Shown here in pieces: positions 49,703-58,869 of a DNA stretch of 64,000 bases. The DNA comes from Bacteroidia bacterium. GTDB lineage: Bacteria; Bacteroidota; Bacteroidia; Bacteroidales; Prolixibacteraceae. Numbering within the stretch: the stretch's first letter is position 1; each line of letters opens with the position of its first letter. The notes beneath the pieces are model-generated. The model saw only the letters and a list, made by a program, of their open reading frames with translations, ran no database searches and was not told the DNA's origin. The stretch covers positions 1 through 64,000 of the forward strand of contig JAPLDT010000045.1 in the NCBI GenBank assembly GCA_026391315.1, in the 5' to 3' direction. The position numbers were made by a program, and so were the translations under genes.

Positions 49703-50719
49703 CTATTTCACCGGAGCAACCTCCAAAATCTTGAAAGTTCCGGGAAGCATGGCCGGGCGACGGTTTCCCTCCTGTTGCGGACCAAATTCAGCGGTTGGCA
49801 GGTAAAGATGGTGGGTAGTTTTATCCACCGCAATGGTGCGGGCTCCTTTTTGAGTGACAATATTCTCCAATACCTTGAAATGATCCTTGTCAATCTCCTG
49901 CACTACCGTAATGGTTCCCTCCCCATTGGAGCTGTATGCCCGTTTTAGTCCCGGATCGAATGCTACACCGTCACATCGGTCACCGATAGGAAGTGTGGTG
50001 ATCACTTTCCCGGCTACTACATCAGAAACCACCATCAATTTATTGCTGCAGACACTGAAAAGCCTGTGTGTTTCATTGTCGAGGGCGAGTCCGCTTGGTT
50101 CCTCTCCTGGTGAGATGGACCAGCTCCTGTCCACTTTCAGCGTGGTGGCATTGATCTCGCTGATTTCACTTTTGTCTTCAATATTGACAAAAATCTTCCC
50201 TTTCCCGTCGCTGGCCGGAAATTCAGGTTTCCCGTCGAGCCGGATGGTGGCTATGATTTTATTCTCTTTTGGATCAATAACAGTGGCAGTGGCGCTTCCT
50301 CCATTGAAAGTGAATAGTTTTTGTGAAAATGAGTCGTACAATAAGGCATCAGGGTTTTTCCCTGTTCCCTTGATTTTACCTGTAACTTCCAGGGTTTTCA
50401 GATCGAAGACTGTGACTGAGCTATCGCGCCCGTTGCTGGTGAATCCCTTGTTGAGAGCGGGTACCGCAGCGATGCCGTGAATCCCGTTGGTGTCGGCAAT
50501 TTTGCCGATTTGTTTGCCGGTTTTGAGATCGACAACCAGCGCCATTGTTGCGTGAGAGACATACAAACGACCGGCCGCTTCATCCACCGACAGGTAATCC
50601 CAACCACCATCTCCTTGAAGAGGGAATTGGTTAATAATCTTATAATTAGACTGAGCGCTTACCAAGATACCGCTGCAGAGCAGAGCCGCGGTGCAGATCA
50701 AAACGAATAACTTGTTCAT
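49703..50719 (-). CDS. YncE-family beta-propeller protein
   Basis: Signal peptide, GGWDYLSVDEAAGRLYVSHATMALVVDLKTGKQIGKI, propeller repeats. Confidence 0.9.
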   Translation of the reverse strand: MNKLFVLICTAALLCSGILVSAQSNYKIINQFPLQGDGGWDYLSVDEAAGRLYVSHATMALVVDLKTGKQIGKIADTNGIHGIAAVPALNKGFTSNGRDSSVTVFDLKTLEVTGKIKGTGKNPDALLYDSFSQKLFTFNGGSATATVIDPKENKIIATIRLDGKPEFPASDGKGKIFVNIEDKSEISEINATTLKVDRSWSISPGEEPSGLALDNETHRLFSVCSNKLMVVSDVVAGKVITTLPIGDRCDGVAFDPGLKRAYSSNGEGTITVVQEIDKDHFKVLENIVTQKGARTIAVDKTTHHLYLPTAEFGPQQEGNRRPAMLPGTFKILEVAPVK

Positions 50720-50921
50720 TTTGTGGATATTATATGAATAATGAAAAAATTAACCACAAAGGGCGCTAAGGATGCACGAAGGACACAAAGTTTAAATTAT
50801 CGTAATTTGTGACCTTTGTGTGTTGACTTAGAGTCCATTGTGTTAAATTTTTATTTTTTAAAAATCTCTAATTAATGCCATTGTTGGCTTTAAAGCGGTA
50901 ATTTGACATTTATGATTACCG

Positions 50922-53900
50922 TTAGTTTAATGGAACTTTATGGTTTCTGAAAATCAATCTCAGCATGGATGGATAAATAATCAAAAGCAAAGGCAATGCT
51001 ACCACAAATCCTCCGATGACAGCGATAGCCAGTGGCTGATGAAGTTGTGCTCCGGTTCCAATTCCCAGGGCAATTGGGGAGAGTGCGATGATGGCTCCAA
51101 GGGCTGTCATTAGTTTCGGCCTAAGTCGCGTGGAGATGGCATAGATGATGGCATCATCGGTTGTACTGGTCTCGAGGGTTTGGTGAAATTGCAGAAAGGT
51201 GAAGATGGCATTTTCGCCAATGATCCCGATGATCATGATAATGCCGGTATAGCTTCCAACATTCAGTGGAGTACTGGTCACGTAAAGCGCGATCATGCTT
51301 CCTGAGATCCCCAGGACAGAAAGGAAGATGATCAGCATTGCGACTTTGATATCCTTGAACATGAAGATCATCACCGTAAATACCAGCAATGCAGCTGAGA
51401 GCAGGATGATCAGCAGCTCATCAAAGGATTTCTGCTGTTCTTCATAGGCTCCTCCATAACTGATGTGGTAACCCTGCGGAAGATTAATTTTGGATTGAAT
51501 TCCGGTTTGCAAGTCAGCCATGACACTTCCTAAATCACGGTTGTTCAGGCGGGCAGTGACAGGGATCATACTTTGCAGGTTCTCCCGGTCGATCTCCGAA
51601 CTGCCCGGTTCGGGAGTGATTTTGGCCAGTTGTGAAATTGGCTGTAATTTGCCGTTTGGCTGGAAAATTGATCCGCTTTTCATTCTGTCGAAGGTTGTAT
51701 TCACCGCCTGCGGATAGATCATCCTGATGGCGGTTTTTTGCTCCTTTTCGAAGATATTTCCGATGATTGTTCCCTCCAGTTGTGTTTGCATCTGGGATTG
51801 AAAATCGGCCGGGGTAATCCCAAATTGTGCAAGTTTCATGTTGTTGGGCTCAATGGTCAGGGATGGACCAGCTACTGTTATCCCGTTAAAAACATCGGCA
51901 GTACCTTTCACCTCATTTGCGACCGCGGCAACTTCTTTGGCTATCCCATGTAGGACATCAGCATTGTCGCCATAGATCTTTATCTCGACAGGCTTTGTCG
52001 AGCTCATCAGGTCGCCCAGCATATCGCCGATCACCTGACCGAAATCGATCTTCAACGCGGGTTGGGTCGATTGAACTTTTCTTCGGATCTCGTCGATTAC
52101 CTCTTCGGTGCTGCGGGTCCGGTCTTTCCGGAGTTGAATGAGGTAATCCCCATAGTTCGGTTCGGTGATGAAGAACCCCATCTGCGTTCCGGTTCTTCTG
52201 GAATAGGTCTCAATTTCAGGAACAGAAGGGAATAGCTTTTCCACTTCGCGTAAGATCCGGTCGGTCTCCTGCAGTGAAGTCCCGGGCGGTGAAGTGTAGT
52301 CCAGCACAATACTCCCTTCGTCCATTTCTGGGAGAAAACCGGTCTCCAAACGACTGGAGATAAAATATACCGATCCGATCAGGATGACGATCATCAGGAA
52401 ACTGATGCCGGGCCTGTGAACAAAGAAGGAGATCCACCGGCCATGTCTGTTCAGGTTGATATCAACGGGTACTTTCTCCCTATCGCGGTTTCCCGAAAGG
52501 AAAAGATAAATAACAGGAAGTCCGATCCAGGTAATGAAAAATGAGCATATTAGCGTGATCATCATGGTGTTGGCCAATATCTTGAAGTAGGCTCCAGCCA
52601 CCCCGCTGAGCAGAATAAAAGGTAAAAAGATGACGATGGTACTGATGGAAGATCCAATCATGGCAGGCAACAGAAAGCCTACCGATTTGGACAACAATGC
52701 CTTGGTTGGCGTTTCGGGGTGCTCTTCATGGGTTCGGTGGATTTGTTCAACCACCACGATGGCATCATCAATGATCAGTCCGATGGAGGCGGCAATGGCA
52801 CCCAGGGTCATGATGTTGAAATTGTACCCAATAATATAAATTGTAACCAGTGTCAGCGAAATGGTTAGCGGAATGGTAATCATAATGACGGCGCTCGACT
52901 TAAAGGAGCGCAGAAAAATAACAGAAACAAATATGGCCAGGATGATGCCAATCCATAAACTATCGCTGACACTGCGAATACTCTCGTGGACAAAATCGGC
53001 CTGCACGTAATAGGGAGCAAGGTTTACACCATGTGGCAGAATGGTCTTGTTAAGCTCTTCTACTTTTTTGGTGACGCCATCGGTAATGTCAATCAGGTTT
53101 GCTGTAGGTTGCTTCAAAACCGCAATGAGAACGGCATTTTTCCCGTTTGCATTGACCCTGACATATTCGGTTTGCTCGGCAATTTTGATGTTGGCAATAT
53201 CCTGCAAACAGAGCACCCTTTTCCCACTGTTGCTGATGACCAATTTTTTAAGTTCATCCAGATTTTTGACATTGGCATCTGTAACGGTCAGGTACATCCT
53301 GTTGTAATCGTTGAGGTAGCCGTTGCTGCTGATGAAGTTGGACTGGCTGAGCGCATTGGAGATCATGGCAGGGGTGATTCCCAGGATACTCATCTTTTGC
53401 GGCAGTAATTCAATATGAAACTCTTTGGTTTTTCCACCGATAACCCGAACTTCTGAGACTCCGGCAACCTGCGATAAAACCGGTTTCACAATGTAATTGG
53501 CGATGCGGTTGATATCAATACTGCTCCTGCCTTGACCCTCGATTACATATCCAATTACGGGGAGGATCGAAGGGTTCATTTTCTCGACGGTAATGGAGGT
53601 TCCGGGAGGAAGCTCATCCTTTATTTCATTGATAGCCGACTCAACCTGTTGCTTGCACAAATCGATATCCTCCTTCCAGTTCATGAATGCCGAGATCTCA
53701 CAACTTCCACGGCTGGTGATACTTCGGACGGTTTTTAGTCCGGGCACTCTTTTGATGGCATTTTCCAGCGGTTTGGTAACCGTAATCATCATCTTGCTAA
53801 CGGGTTGCAATCCGTTGTCGGCGATCACCTTTATTTTGGGGAAGGTAATCTCCGGAAAGAGCGACGACTGCATCTGGTTGTACGAGAAGATACCCGCGGC

Positions 53901-53960
53901 GAGTATGATGAAAAGTACAACGGCGACCGGGTTTTTATGGGAGACAAAAAAGCTCTTCAT
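50922..53960 (-). CDS. RND efflux transporter permease (AcrB/CusA superfamily)
   Basis: LFPEITFPKIKVIAD, GVSEVRVIGG, GLIIDDAIVVVEQI, second half repeat with IGIIGENAIFTF. Confidence 0.95.
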   Translation of the reverse strand: MKSFFVSHKNPVAVVLFIILAAGIFSYNQMQSSLFPEITFPKIKVIADNGLQPVSKMMITVTKPLENAIKRVPGLKTVRSITSRGSCEISAFMNWKEDIDLCKQQVESAINEIKDELPPGTSITVEKMNPSILPVIGYVIEGQGRSSIDINRIANYIVKPVLSQVAGVSEVRVIGGKTKEFHIELLPQKMSILGITPAMISNALSQSNFISSNGYLNDYNRMYLTVTDANVKNLDELKKLVISNSGKRVLCLQDIANIKIAEQTEYVRVNANGKNAVLIAVLKQPTANLIDITDGVTKKVEELNKTILPHGVNLAPYYVQADFVHESIRSVSDSLWIGIILAIFVSVIFLRSFKSSAVIMITIPLTISLTLVTIYIIGYNFNIMTLGAIAASIGLIIDDAIVVVEQIHRTHEEHPETPTKALLSKSVGFLLPAMIGSSISTIVIFLPFILLSGVAGAYFKILANTMMITLICSFFITWIGLPVIYLFLSGNRDREKVPVDINLNRHGRWISFFVHRPGISFLMIVILIGSVYFISSRLETGFLPEMDEGSIVLDYTSPPGTSLQETDRILREVEKLFPSVPEIETYSRRTGTQMGFFITEPNYGDYLIQLRKDRTRSTEEVIDEIRRKVQSTQPALKIDFGQVIGDMLGDLMSSTKPVEIKIYGDNADVLHGIAKEVAAVANEVKGTADVFNGITVAGPSLTIEPNNMKLAQFGITPADFQSQMQTQLEGTIIGNIFEKEQKTAIRMIYPQAVNTTFDRMKSGSIFQPNGKLQPISQLAKITPEPGSSEIDRENLQSMIPVTARLNNRDLGSVMADLQTGIQSKINLPQGYHISYGGAYEEQQKSFDELLIILLSAALLVFTVMIFMFKDIKVAMLIIFLSVLGISGSMIALYVTSTPLNVGSYTGIIMIIGIIGENAIFTFLQFHQTLETSTTDDAIIYAISTRLRPKLMTALGAIIALSPIALGIGTGAQLHQPLAIAVIGGFVVALPLLLIIYPSMLRLIFRNHKVPLN

Positions 53961-54883
53961 GGTTTTGGATGAATGATGTTAACCATTGCGGTATCGGCTA
54001 ATCCATAATGCCCTGAGTTGATTAAGCGATCATCTTTGCCGAAGAGAGGTGAAATGATTTCGATTTGGGTATCGGTTACAATTCCAGGTTTAAGCAACAC
54101 CTTCACGGCAGTTGAGTCATTGATAAGCTTCATTACCCAGAAATTTTCCATGGTTTCATCTGTCAGTATACATTTCTTGTCCGCAATCTGGGTGTTCTCC
54201 TTCGTACTTTCTATCAGTTCAACCGAGGCAAGAAGATTCTCAGGTAAACGCAAACTTGTATTTGCTTTCACAACAAAACTCTGGGTTTGTGATACCTGGT
54301 CAATTGCCGAAAGTTTGGAGGTGATGGTACCCTGAAGCCGGGTCGAATCGGGTAGAAGGATAGAACAATGGGTTCCGATGGTAGCATATCGGTTCTGCTC
54401 AAACGGAACATTCAGCAAAAAGACAAGACTGTTTTGTTCGGCGATGATGCAGAGCTGATCCCCATCGGCGACATAGTCGTTGGCTTGTTTAGTTACCTCG
54501 GTGACAATCCCGGAGGTGGGCGCCTTGATAATCATTTCACCGTTGAAAGCAAATTCAGGATTGTTCTTTGCATAATGGTCAAGCGCTTCAGCCTCTTTGG
54601 TTTTGATTGAAAACAGGCTGCTTCCGGCATTGACAAACTCGCCAATGAAGCAGGATGATTTGGTGATGTACCCTCCTGAAACAGAGCGAACCATGTTTTT
54701 CTTCAGATAGGAGGATGACGCGGTGAGGTGAATCACCCTGCTAATGGAACCCACTGTAACAGTTGACACAGTCACCGGAGTCGAAACTTTTGGGGTTGCC
54801 TCCTCCTTTGGCTTGCTGGTTGTGTTACAACTTAAAAGGACGAGCAAAATAGCAGCATTGGCAATGACCGGAATTGTTCTCAT
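53957..54883 (-). CDS. RND efflux periplasmic adaptor
   Basis: Lipobox LLVLLSCN, biotinyl-lipoyl-like region (GYITKSSCFIGEFVNAGSSLFSIKTKEAE), overlaps permease by 4 nt. Confidence 0.85.
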   Translation of the reverse strand: MRTIPVIANAAILLVLLSCNTTSKPKEEATPKVSTPVTVSTVTVGSISRVIHLTASSSYLKKNMVRSVSGGYITKSSCFIGEFVNAGSSLFSIKTKEAEALDHYAKNNPEFAFNGEMIIKAPTSGIVTEVTKQANDYVADGDQLCIIAEQNSLVFLLNVPFEQNRYATIGTHCSILLPDSTRLQGTITSKLSAIDQVSQTQSFVVKANTSLRLPENLLASVELIESTKENTQIADKKCILTDETMENFWVMKLINDSTAVKVLLKPGIVTDTQIEIISPLFGKDDRLINSGHYGLADTAMVNIIHPKP

Positions 54884-56038
54884 TTCAGGTAATTCATTTG
54901 ATTGATGATTTGAAGCCTGTTCATTTCGGAAATGGTCAGGTTATTTTTTGCCAGGGTATAATTGTTGACGGTGGCCAGGAAATCGATGAACCGAACCAGC
55001 CCCCTGGTAATCTCCACTTTGTATATTGCAATAAGTTTTTCCTGCTCAGACAGCTGACTTCTTATTCCCAAAATCAGATCATCCGTAAGTTTTAACTGTT
55101 CCGTAAGCTGGCTTAGGCGCTGCAGGTATTGAGAGGAGTAGAAATGTCGGTAACCCAATCTGCTGCTTTCAGTTAGCAATGTTTTGTTTTGCAGTAATTT
55201 GCGTTGTTTGCCGTCGTAGATGGGGAGCGCAAAGTTTAATCCGAAACTCGTGCCGAAATTATGTGGAATGTTTTCAGGCGAGAAGGCCAAAAATCCGGCG
55301 TCAGCAACAACATTCAGTTTAGGACGGTAGTTCAGGTCAATCAAATGCCTGCTGTTGATGTTTTTCAAACTGTCAATTCGGAATTTCATCATTGCAGGAG
55401 AGTCTATACTGGATCATACCCTGCTTGATGGCAATCTCCTGGGTGGTGATAGCGAGCGCCATGTTCATTCGGTCAGTCTGGAGATAGATTCCCTGATCCA
55501 CCAACGATTTCAAAATCTCCTGCTCCTCTTTGAGCAGATTTAGGGTTGATTGAATAAATTGAATTTGCCGGTAGTCAGCATATGCAGTAAGATACTGTGC
55601 AGTTATTCCGAGTTTGAGATCCGTTTCGGTTAACTTTGCATTAACTCCAATGGCCTGATTGGAAAGGGAAATATCCCTGAATTGGCTCTCTTTGATCCGT
55701 TTGTTGAGCAGCGGTTGCACCAGATTGACAAGGGCAGAAAAATTGCCCCCATTGGTGATGGCTTCTTCATAACCTATATTTTTGCCGGCAGGTGCGTACA
55801 GGGCTTGCGAAACCTGATTTATCTGTGGTTTGTAGGTGGCGCTGGTTAACAAACTGTCGAGGGTACCCGAGAGCAATTGGTTGTTGAACTCTTTGAGAAG
55901 CGGACTGTTTTCGAGTCCCTTTTTCAGGTAGAAATCGAGCGATTGGGCATTTGCCAAACAGCTGCAAGTCAGAAACAGTACAATTGCAAGTAAGTTCGAT
56001 AAGAAATGATTCTGTGGAAAATTGGGAGGAGTAAACAA
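54880..56038 (-). pseudogene. TolC family outer membrane protein, interrupted/internally deleted near 55380
   Basis: Signal peptide + N-half (56038-55373) and C-half (55392-54880, RPKLNVVADAGFLAFSPENIPHNFGTSFGLNFALPIYDG) in different frames. Confidence 0.85.
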
Positions 56039-56123
56039 GATTTCGCATTGCCCTAACGGGACAAAAAAGCAAATTCTAAACAGTCTCTTAATTTATTTCT
56101 TCCCATCTCTAGAATCCTAAAAC

Positions 56124-56168
56124 CGATAATTTTATCTATTTAGGTAAAATTATCGCTGTTTTTTTCAT
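56124..56168 (+). terminator. Hairpin plus T-run
   Basis: CGATAATTTTA / TAAAATTATCG arms then CTGTTTTTTTC. Confidence 0.45.
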
Positions 56169-56313
56169 TTATATTGACAAAAATATGGCAATAATATTGT
56201 TCAAATAGACAAAAAAGTAGCGATATTTTCGTAATATGTGTAGAAATAACCGAAAATAATTTTTATTTTCAGAAATATTTGCGATATTTGTGTACTCTAA
56301 AAGTCTATTTATC

Positions 56314-57492
56314 ATGTTAATAAGAGATATATACCTGAAAAAGATTGTTGCCGGATTCAAAATTGTCCAAATTGTTGTGTTGATAGGGGCACGTCAGGTC
56401 GGCAAAACCAGTATCATGAAGAGCTGTAAATGGGATAGAAAAGATCTTTTTCTGAACGGGCAGGATCCTGAAATAGCCGAGCTTTTCCAACGATTGTCAG
56501 ATATCGAACAATATTTGAGAGTATATCTGGATGAAAAACTGGATGGCTACCTGTTGCTGGATGAATTTCAATACATCGATGGAATCTCGACAATGCTGAA
56601 ACTGCTTACCGATAAGCATCCGCAATTGAAAATTCTCTGCTCTGGAAGTTCGAGCCTTGATATTTTGCAGCAGATTGAAGAATCATTGGCGGGAAGGGTG
56701 AGAACCATCGAAGTACTTTCCCTTTCGTTCGATGAATACCTGTTGTTCAGGGACGGGAGCTTACACAAATTGTACCAATCATTTGGCAGCGATACGGAGA
56801 CATCCGCCCTGACAGCCTCCATCGAAGAAGCGCTGTCAGAATACCTGCTTTATGGAGGACTTCCGCGCACGGCGCTCACCATTAATCCGGATGAAAAAAT
56901 TGAGATACTGGATGATATTTACAAAACATACCTTTTGCGCGATGTGAGAAGCTATGTGGCCAACCAGGATTTTGTTGGTTTCAACAAACTGCTGAGGTTA
57001 CTCGCTTCGCAAATCGGAAATCTGGTCAATATCAATGAAATCAGCCGGCAAACCGGCCTCACCTATAAAAAGTGCGAAGAATATCTTTTTTTGTTGGAGC
57101 AGATGTACATCATCAAAATGATTGAATTGGGACTTAGAAACATTCTGGATGGTAATTTTAAAGAATTAACTTTCCGTAACGACAATGGCCCAATATTCGA
57201 AAACTTTGTGATGCTTGAACTCTGGAGAAACAAGAAGCCGGGGGGGACCCTGCAATTTTACAGAACGACAGACGGGACTGAAGTTGATTTTGTTATGAAT
57301 CAGCTGAAAGAAGTATTGGCGATAGAATGTAAGTACAAAAATCTTCGGAAACCAATGAGTATAGCCAGTCTGAATAATTTTTGCAAAGCTGAATCCATCG
57401 AAAATAAATTTATTGTAAACAGGAATCTCAATACGACTTTCAACCAGACAAAATTTATTCAGGGATTTCTGGCGAACAGGGTTGGAAATTGA
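56314..57492 (+). CDS. AAA ATPase with DUF4143
   Basis: VVLIGARQVGKTSIM Walker A, YLLLDEFQYIDG Walker B, C-terminal EVDFVMNQLKEVLAIECKYK nuclease-like motif. Confidence 0.93.
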   Translation: MLIRDIYLKKIVAGFKIVQIVVLIGARQVGKTSIMKSCKWDRKDLFLNGQDPEIAELFQRLSDIEQYLRVYLDEKLDGYLLLDEFQYIDGISTMLKLLTDKHPQLKILCSGSSSLDILQQIEESLAGRVRTIEVLSLSFDEYLLFRDGSLHKLYQSFGSDTETSALTASIEEALSEYLLYGGLPRTALTINPDEKIEILDDIYKTYLLRDVRSYVANQDFVGFNKLLRLLASQIGNLVNINEISRQTGLTYKKCEEYLFLLEQMYIIKMIELGLRNILDGNFKELTFRNDNGPIFENFVMLELWRNKKPGGTLQFYRTTDGTEVDFVMNQLKEVLAIECKYKNLRKPMSIASLNNFCKAESIENKFIVNRNLNTTFNQTKFIQGFLANRVGN

Positions 57493-57509
57493 AAAGAAGT
57501 CTCTTCAGA

Positions 57510-58784
57510 TTATCTTTTAACTGAATTAATTACCCTATAACCAATCAGCCGGTCATATCTGGAAGAAAATCCACGATAGTAAACGAAAAGGTGGTAGTCG
57601 TTTTCCGTTTCCACATGACTACCTTCCAGAAAGGTGACATCAACACTCTTCTTTTCCGTATCGACGAGGGCATACTGGTAATCATAAAATCCCTGTTTCA
57701 GCAAGAGTGTGGCTTCATACAATTTGGTATCGGGTTGATAGATCATCTGATTGGCAGGCAGGCATTTCCAATCGGTAAGCGCCCCGAAAACATAAATCAG
57801 ATCATTGGTCACCAAATCCGGAGGTTGCAGCGTGAAATGTACATAGACGTAATCTGATTCGAGGTCGCTGTCACTTACACGATCATTTTTTACCAGGAAG
57901 TTGCCATTCAGATCCCCCCGCGACGAGTAGATTTCGGTGCGTGCTGAGAGATCTTTCTCCAGAAAAAGGTGATACCAGGGATCCTGGTATTCAATGGCAC
58001 GAATGCCCATCCCATTGGTCTGCAGATTCTTGGCGTTGAAATTCCTGAATTCGTTCCCTCCTTTGAAAAGACTATTTTTCCCTTCATACAGCAACTGGTT
58101 TTGCCTGATAAATGTTGGTTTTGTAATGAACAGCAGATTGTCCCTTCTTCCGTTTTGCATCACCACGGTCCTGATCTCATTCAAAGGATCTGTCACATTC
58201 AATTTTTGGTAGTTCACTGCAAATGCGATCTGCTGGCTGGGTCCGTTGTATCCTTCGAAAGATGCTTTCTGCACTTCACCCGTTAGTTCTGCCAAGGTTT
58301 CGGTTACATAAAACGGACGGATCATAACCGGATTCTCCTTGTTACCATCTTCCCATACTTTCAGCAGATAATTGCCTGACAGTAGTATTTTTACCTGGTC
58401 ATTGGGCAGAATAATCCTGTAATTGACAAATGGAATGGTCGTATTGATGGAGAAAGCATAATCGTTGACAGAATTTTCCTGAAATCCCTCCATGTATTCT
58501 GAAGTAGCCAGCCGCGAAGGATTCCACTCCGCATCGCATTGCGCAATGGTGTAGTGGTAATTCCGTGCCTCTCTTGATAAATGATCGAATTTGCATACCA
58601 GGTGCTGGCTGCTGCCCAGCTGAAGCACTGGAAGTGAAAATTCCCATCCCTCCGTGAAGAAAAGGACAGTGTGGATTTCCTTGCCGGTAAAGTATAAATC
58701 CTTATCTGTTTGAAGTTGCTGTGCCTTTGATGACGAAGAACAGACAAGGAAGAAGAGCGTAATCAACAAGTATTTTAATTTCAA
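57510..58784 (-). CDS. Type IX secretion system plug protein / DUF5103 domain protein
   Basis: LVCKFDHLSREARNYHYTIAQCDAEWNPSRLATSEYMEGFQENSVNDYAFSINT...VNYRIILPNDQVKILLSGNYLLKVW. Confidence 0.88.
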   Translation of the reverse strand: MKLKYLLITLFFLVCSSSSKAQQLQTDKDLYFTGKEIHTVLFFTEGWEFSLPVLQLGSSQHLVCKFDHLSREARNYHYTIAQCDAEWNPSRLATSEYMEGFQENSVNDYAFSINTTIPFVNYRIILPNDQVKILLSGNYLLKVWEDGNKENPVMIRPFYVTETLAELTGEVQKASFEGYNGPSQQIAFAVNYQKLNVTDPLNEIRTVVMQNGRRDNLLFITKPTFIRQNQLLYEGKNSLFKGGNEFRNFNAKNLQTNGMGIRAIEYQDPWYHLFLEKDLSARTEIYSSRGDLNGNFLVKNDRVSDSDLESDYVYVHFTLQPPDLVTNDLIYVFGALTDWKCLPANQMIYQPDTKLYEATLLLKQGFYDYQYALVDTEKKSVDVTFLEGSHVETENDYHLFVYYRGFSSRYDRLIGYRVINSVKR

Positions 58785-58869
58785 CGCAGTCGGTATAATA
58801 TGAAAGTGAGATTTCCAGACTAAAAATAGTGCATCAAATACAATTTCTACCTCTTTTATTGCACTAAAA

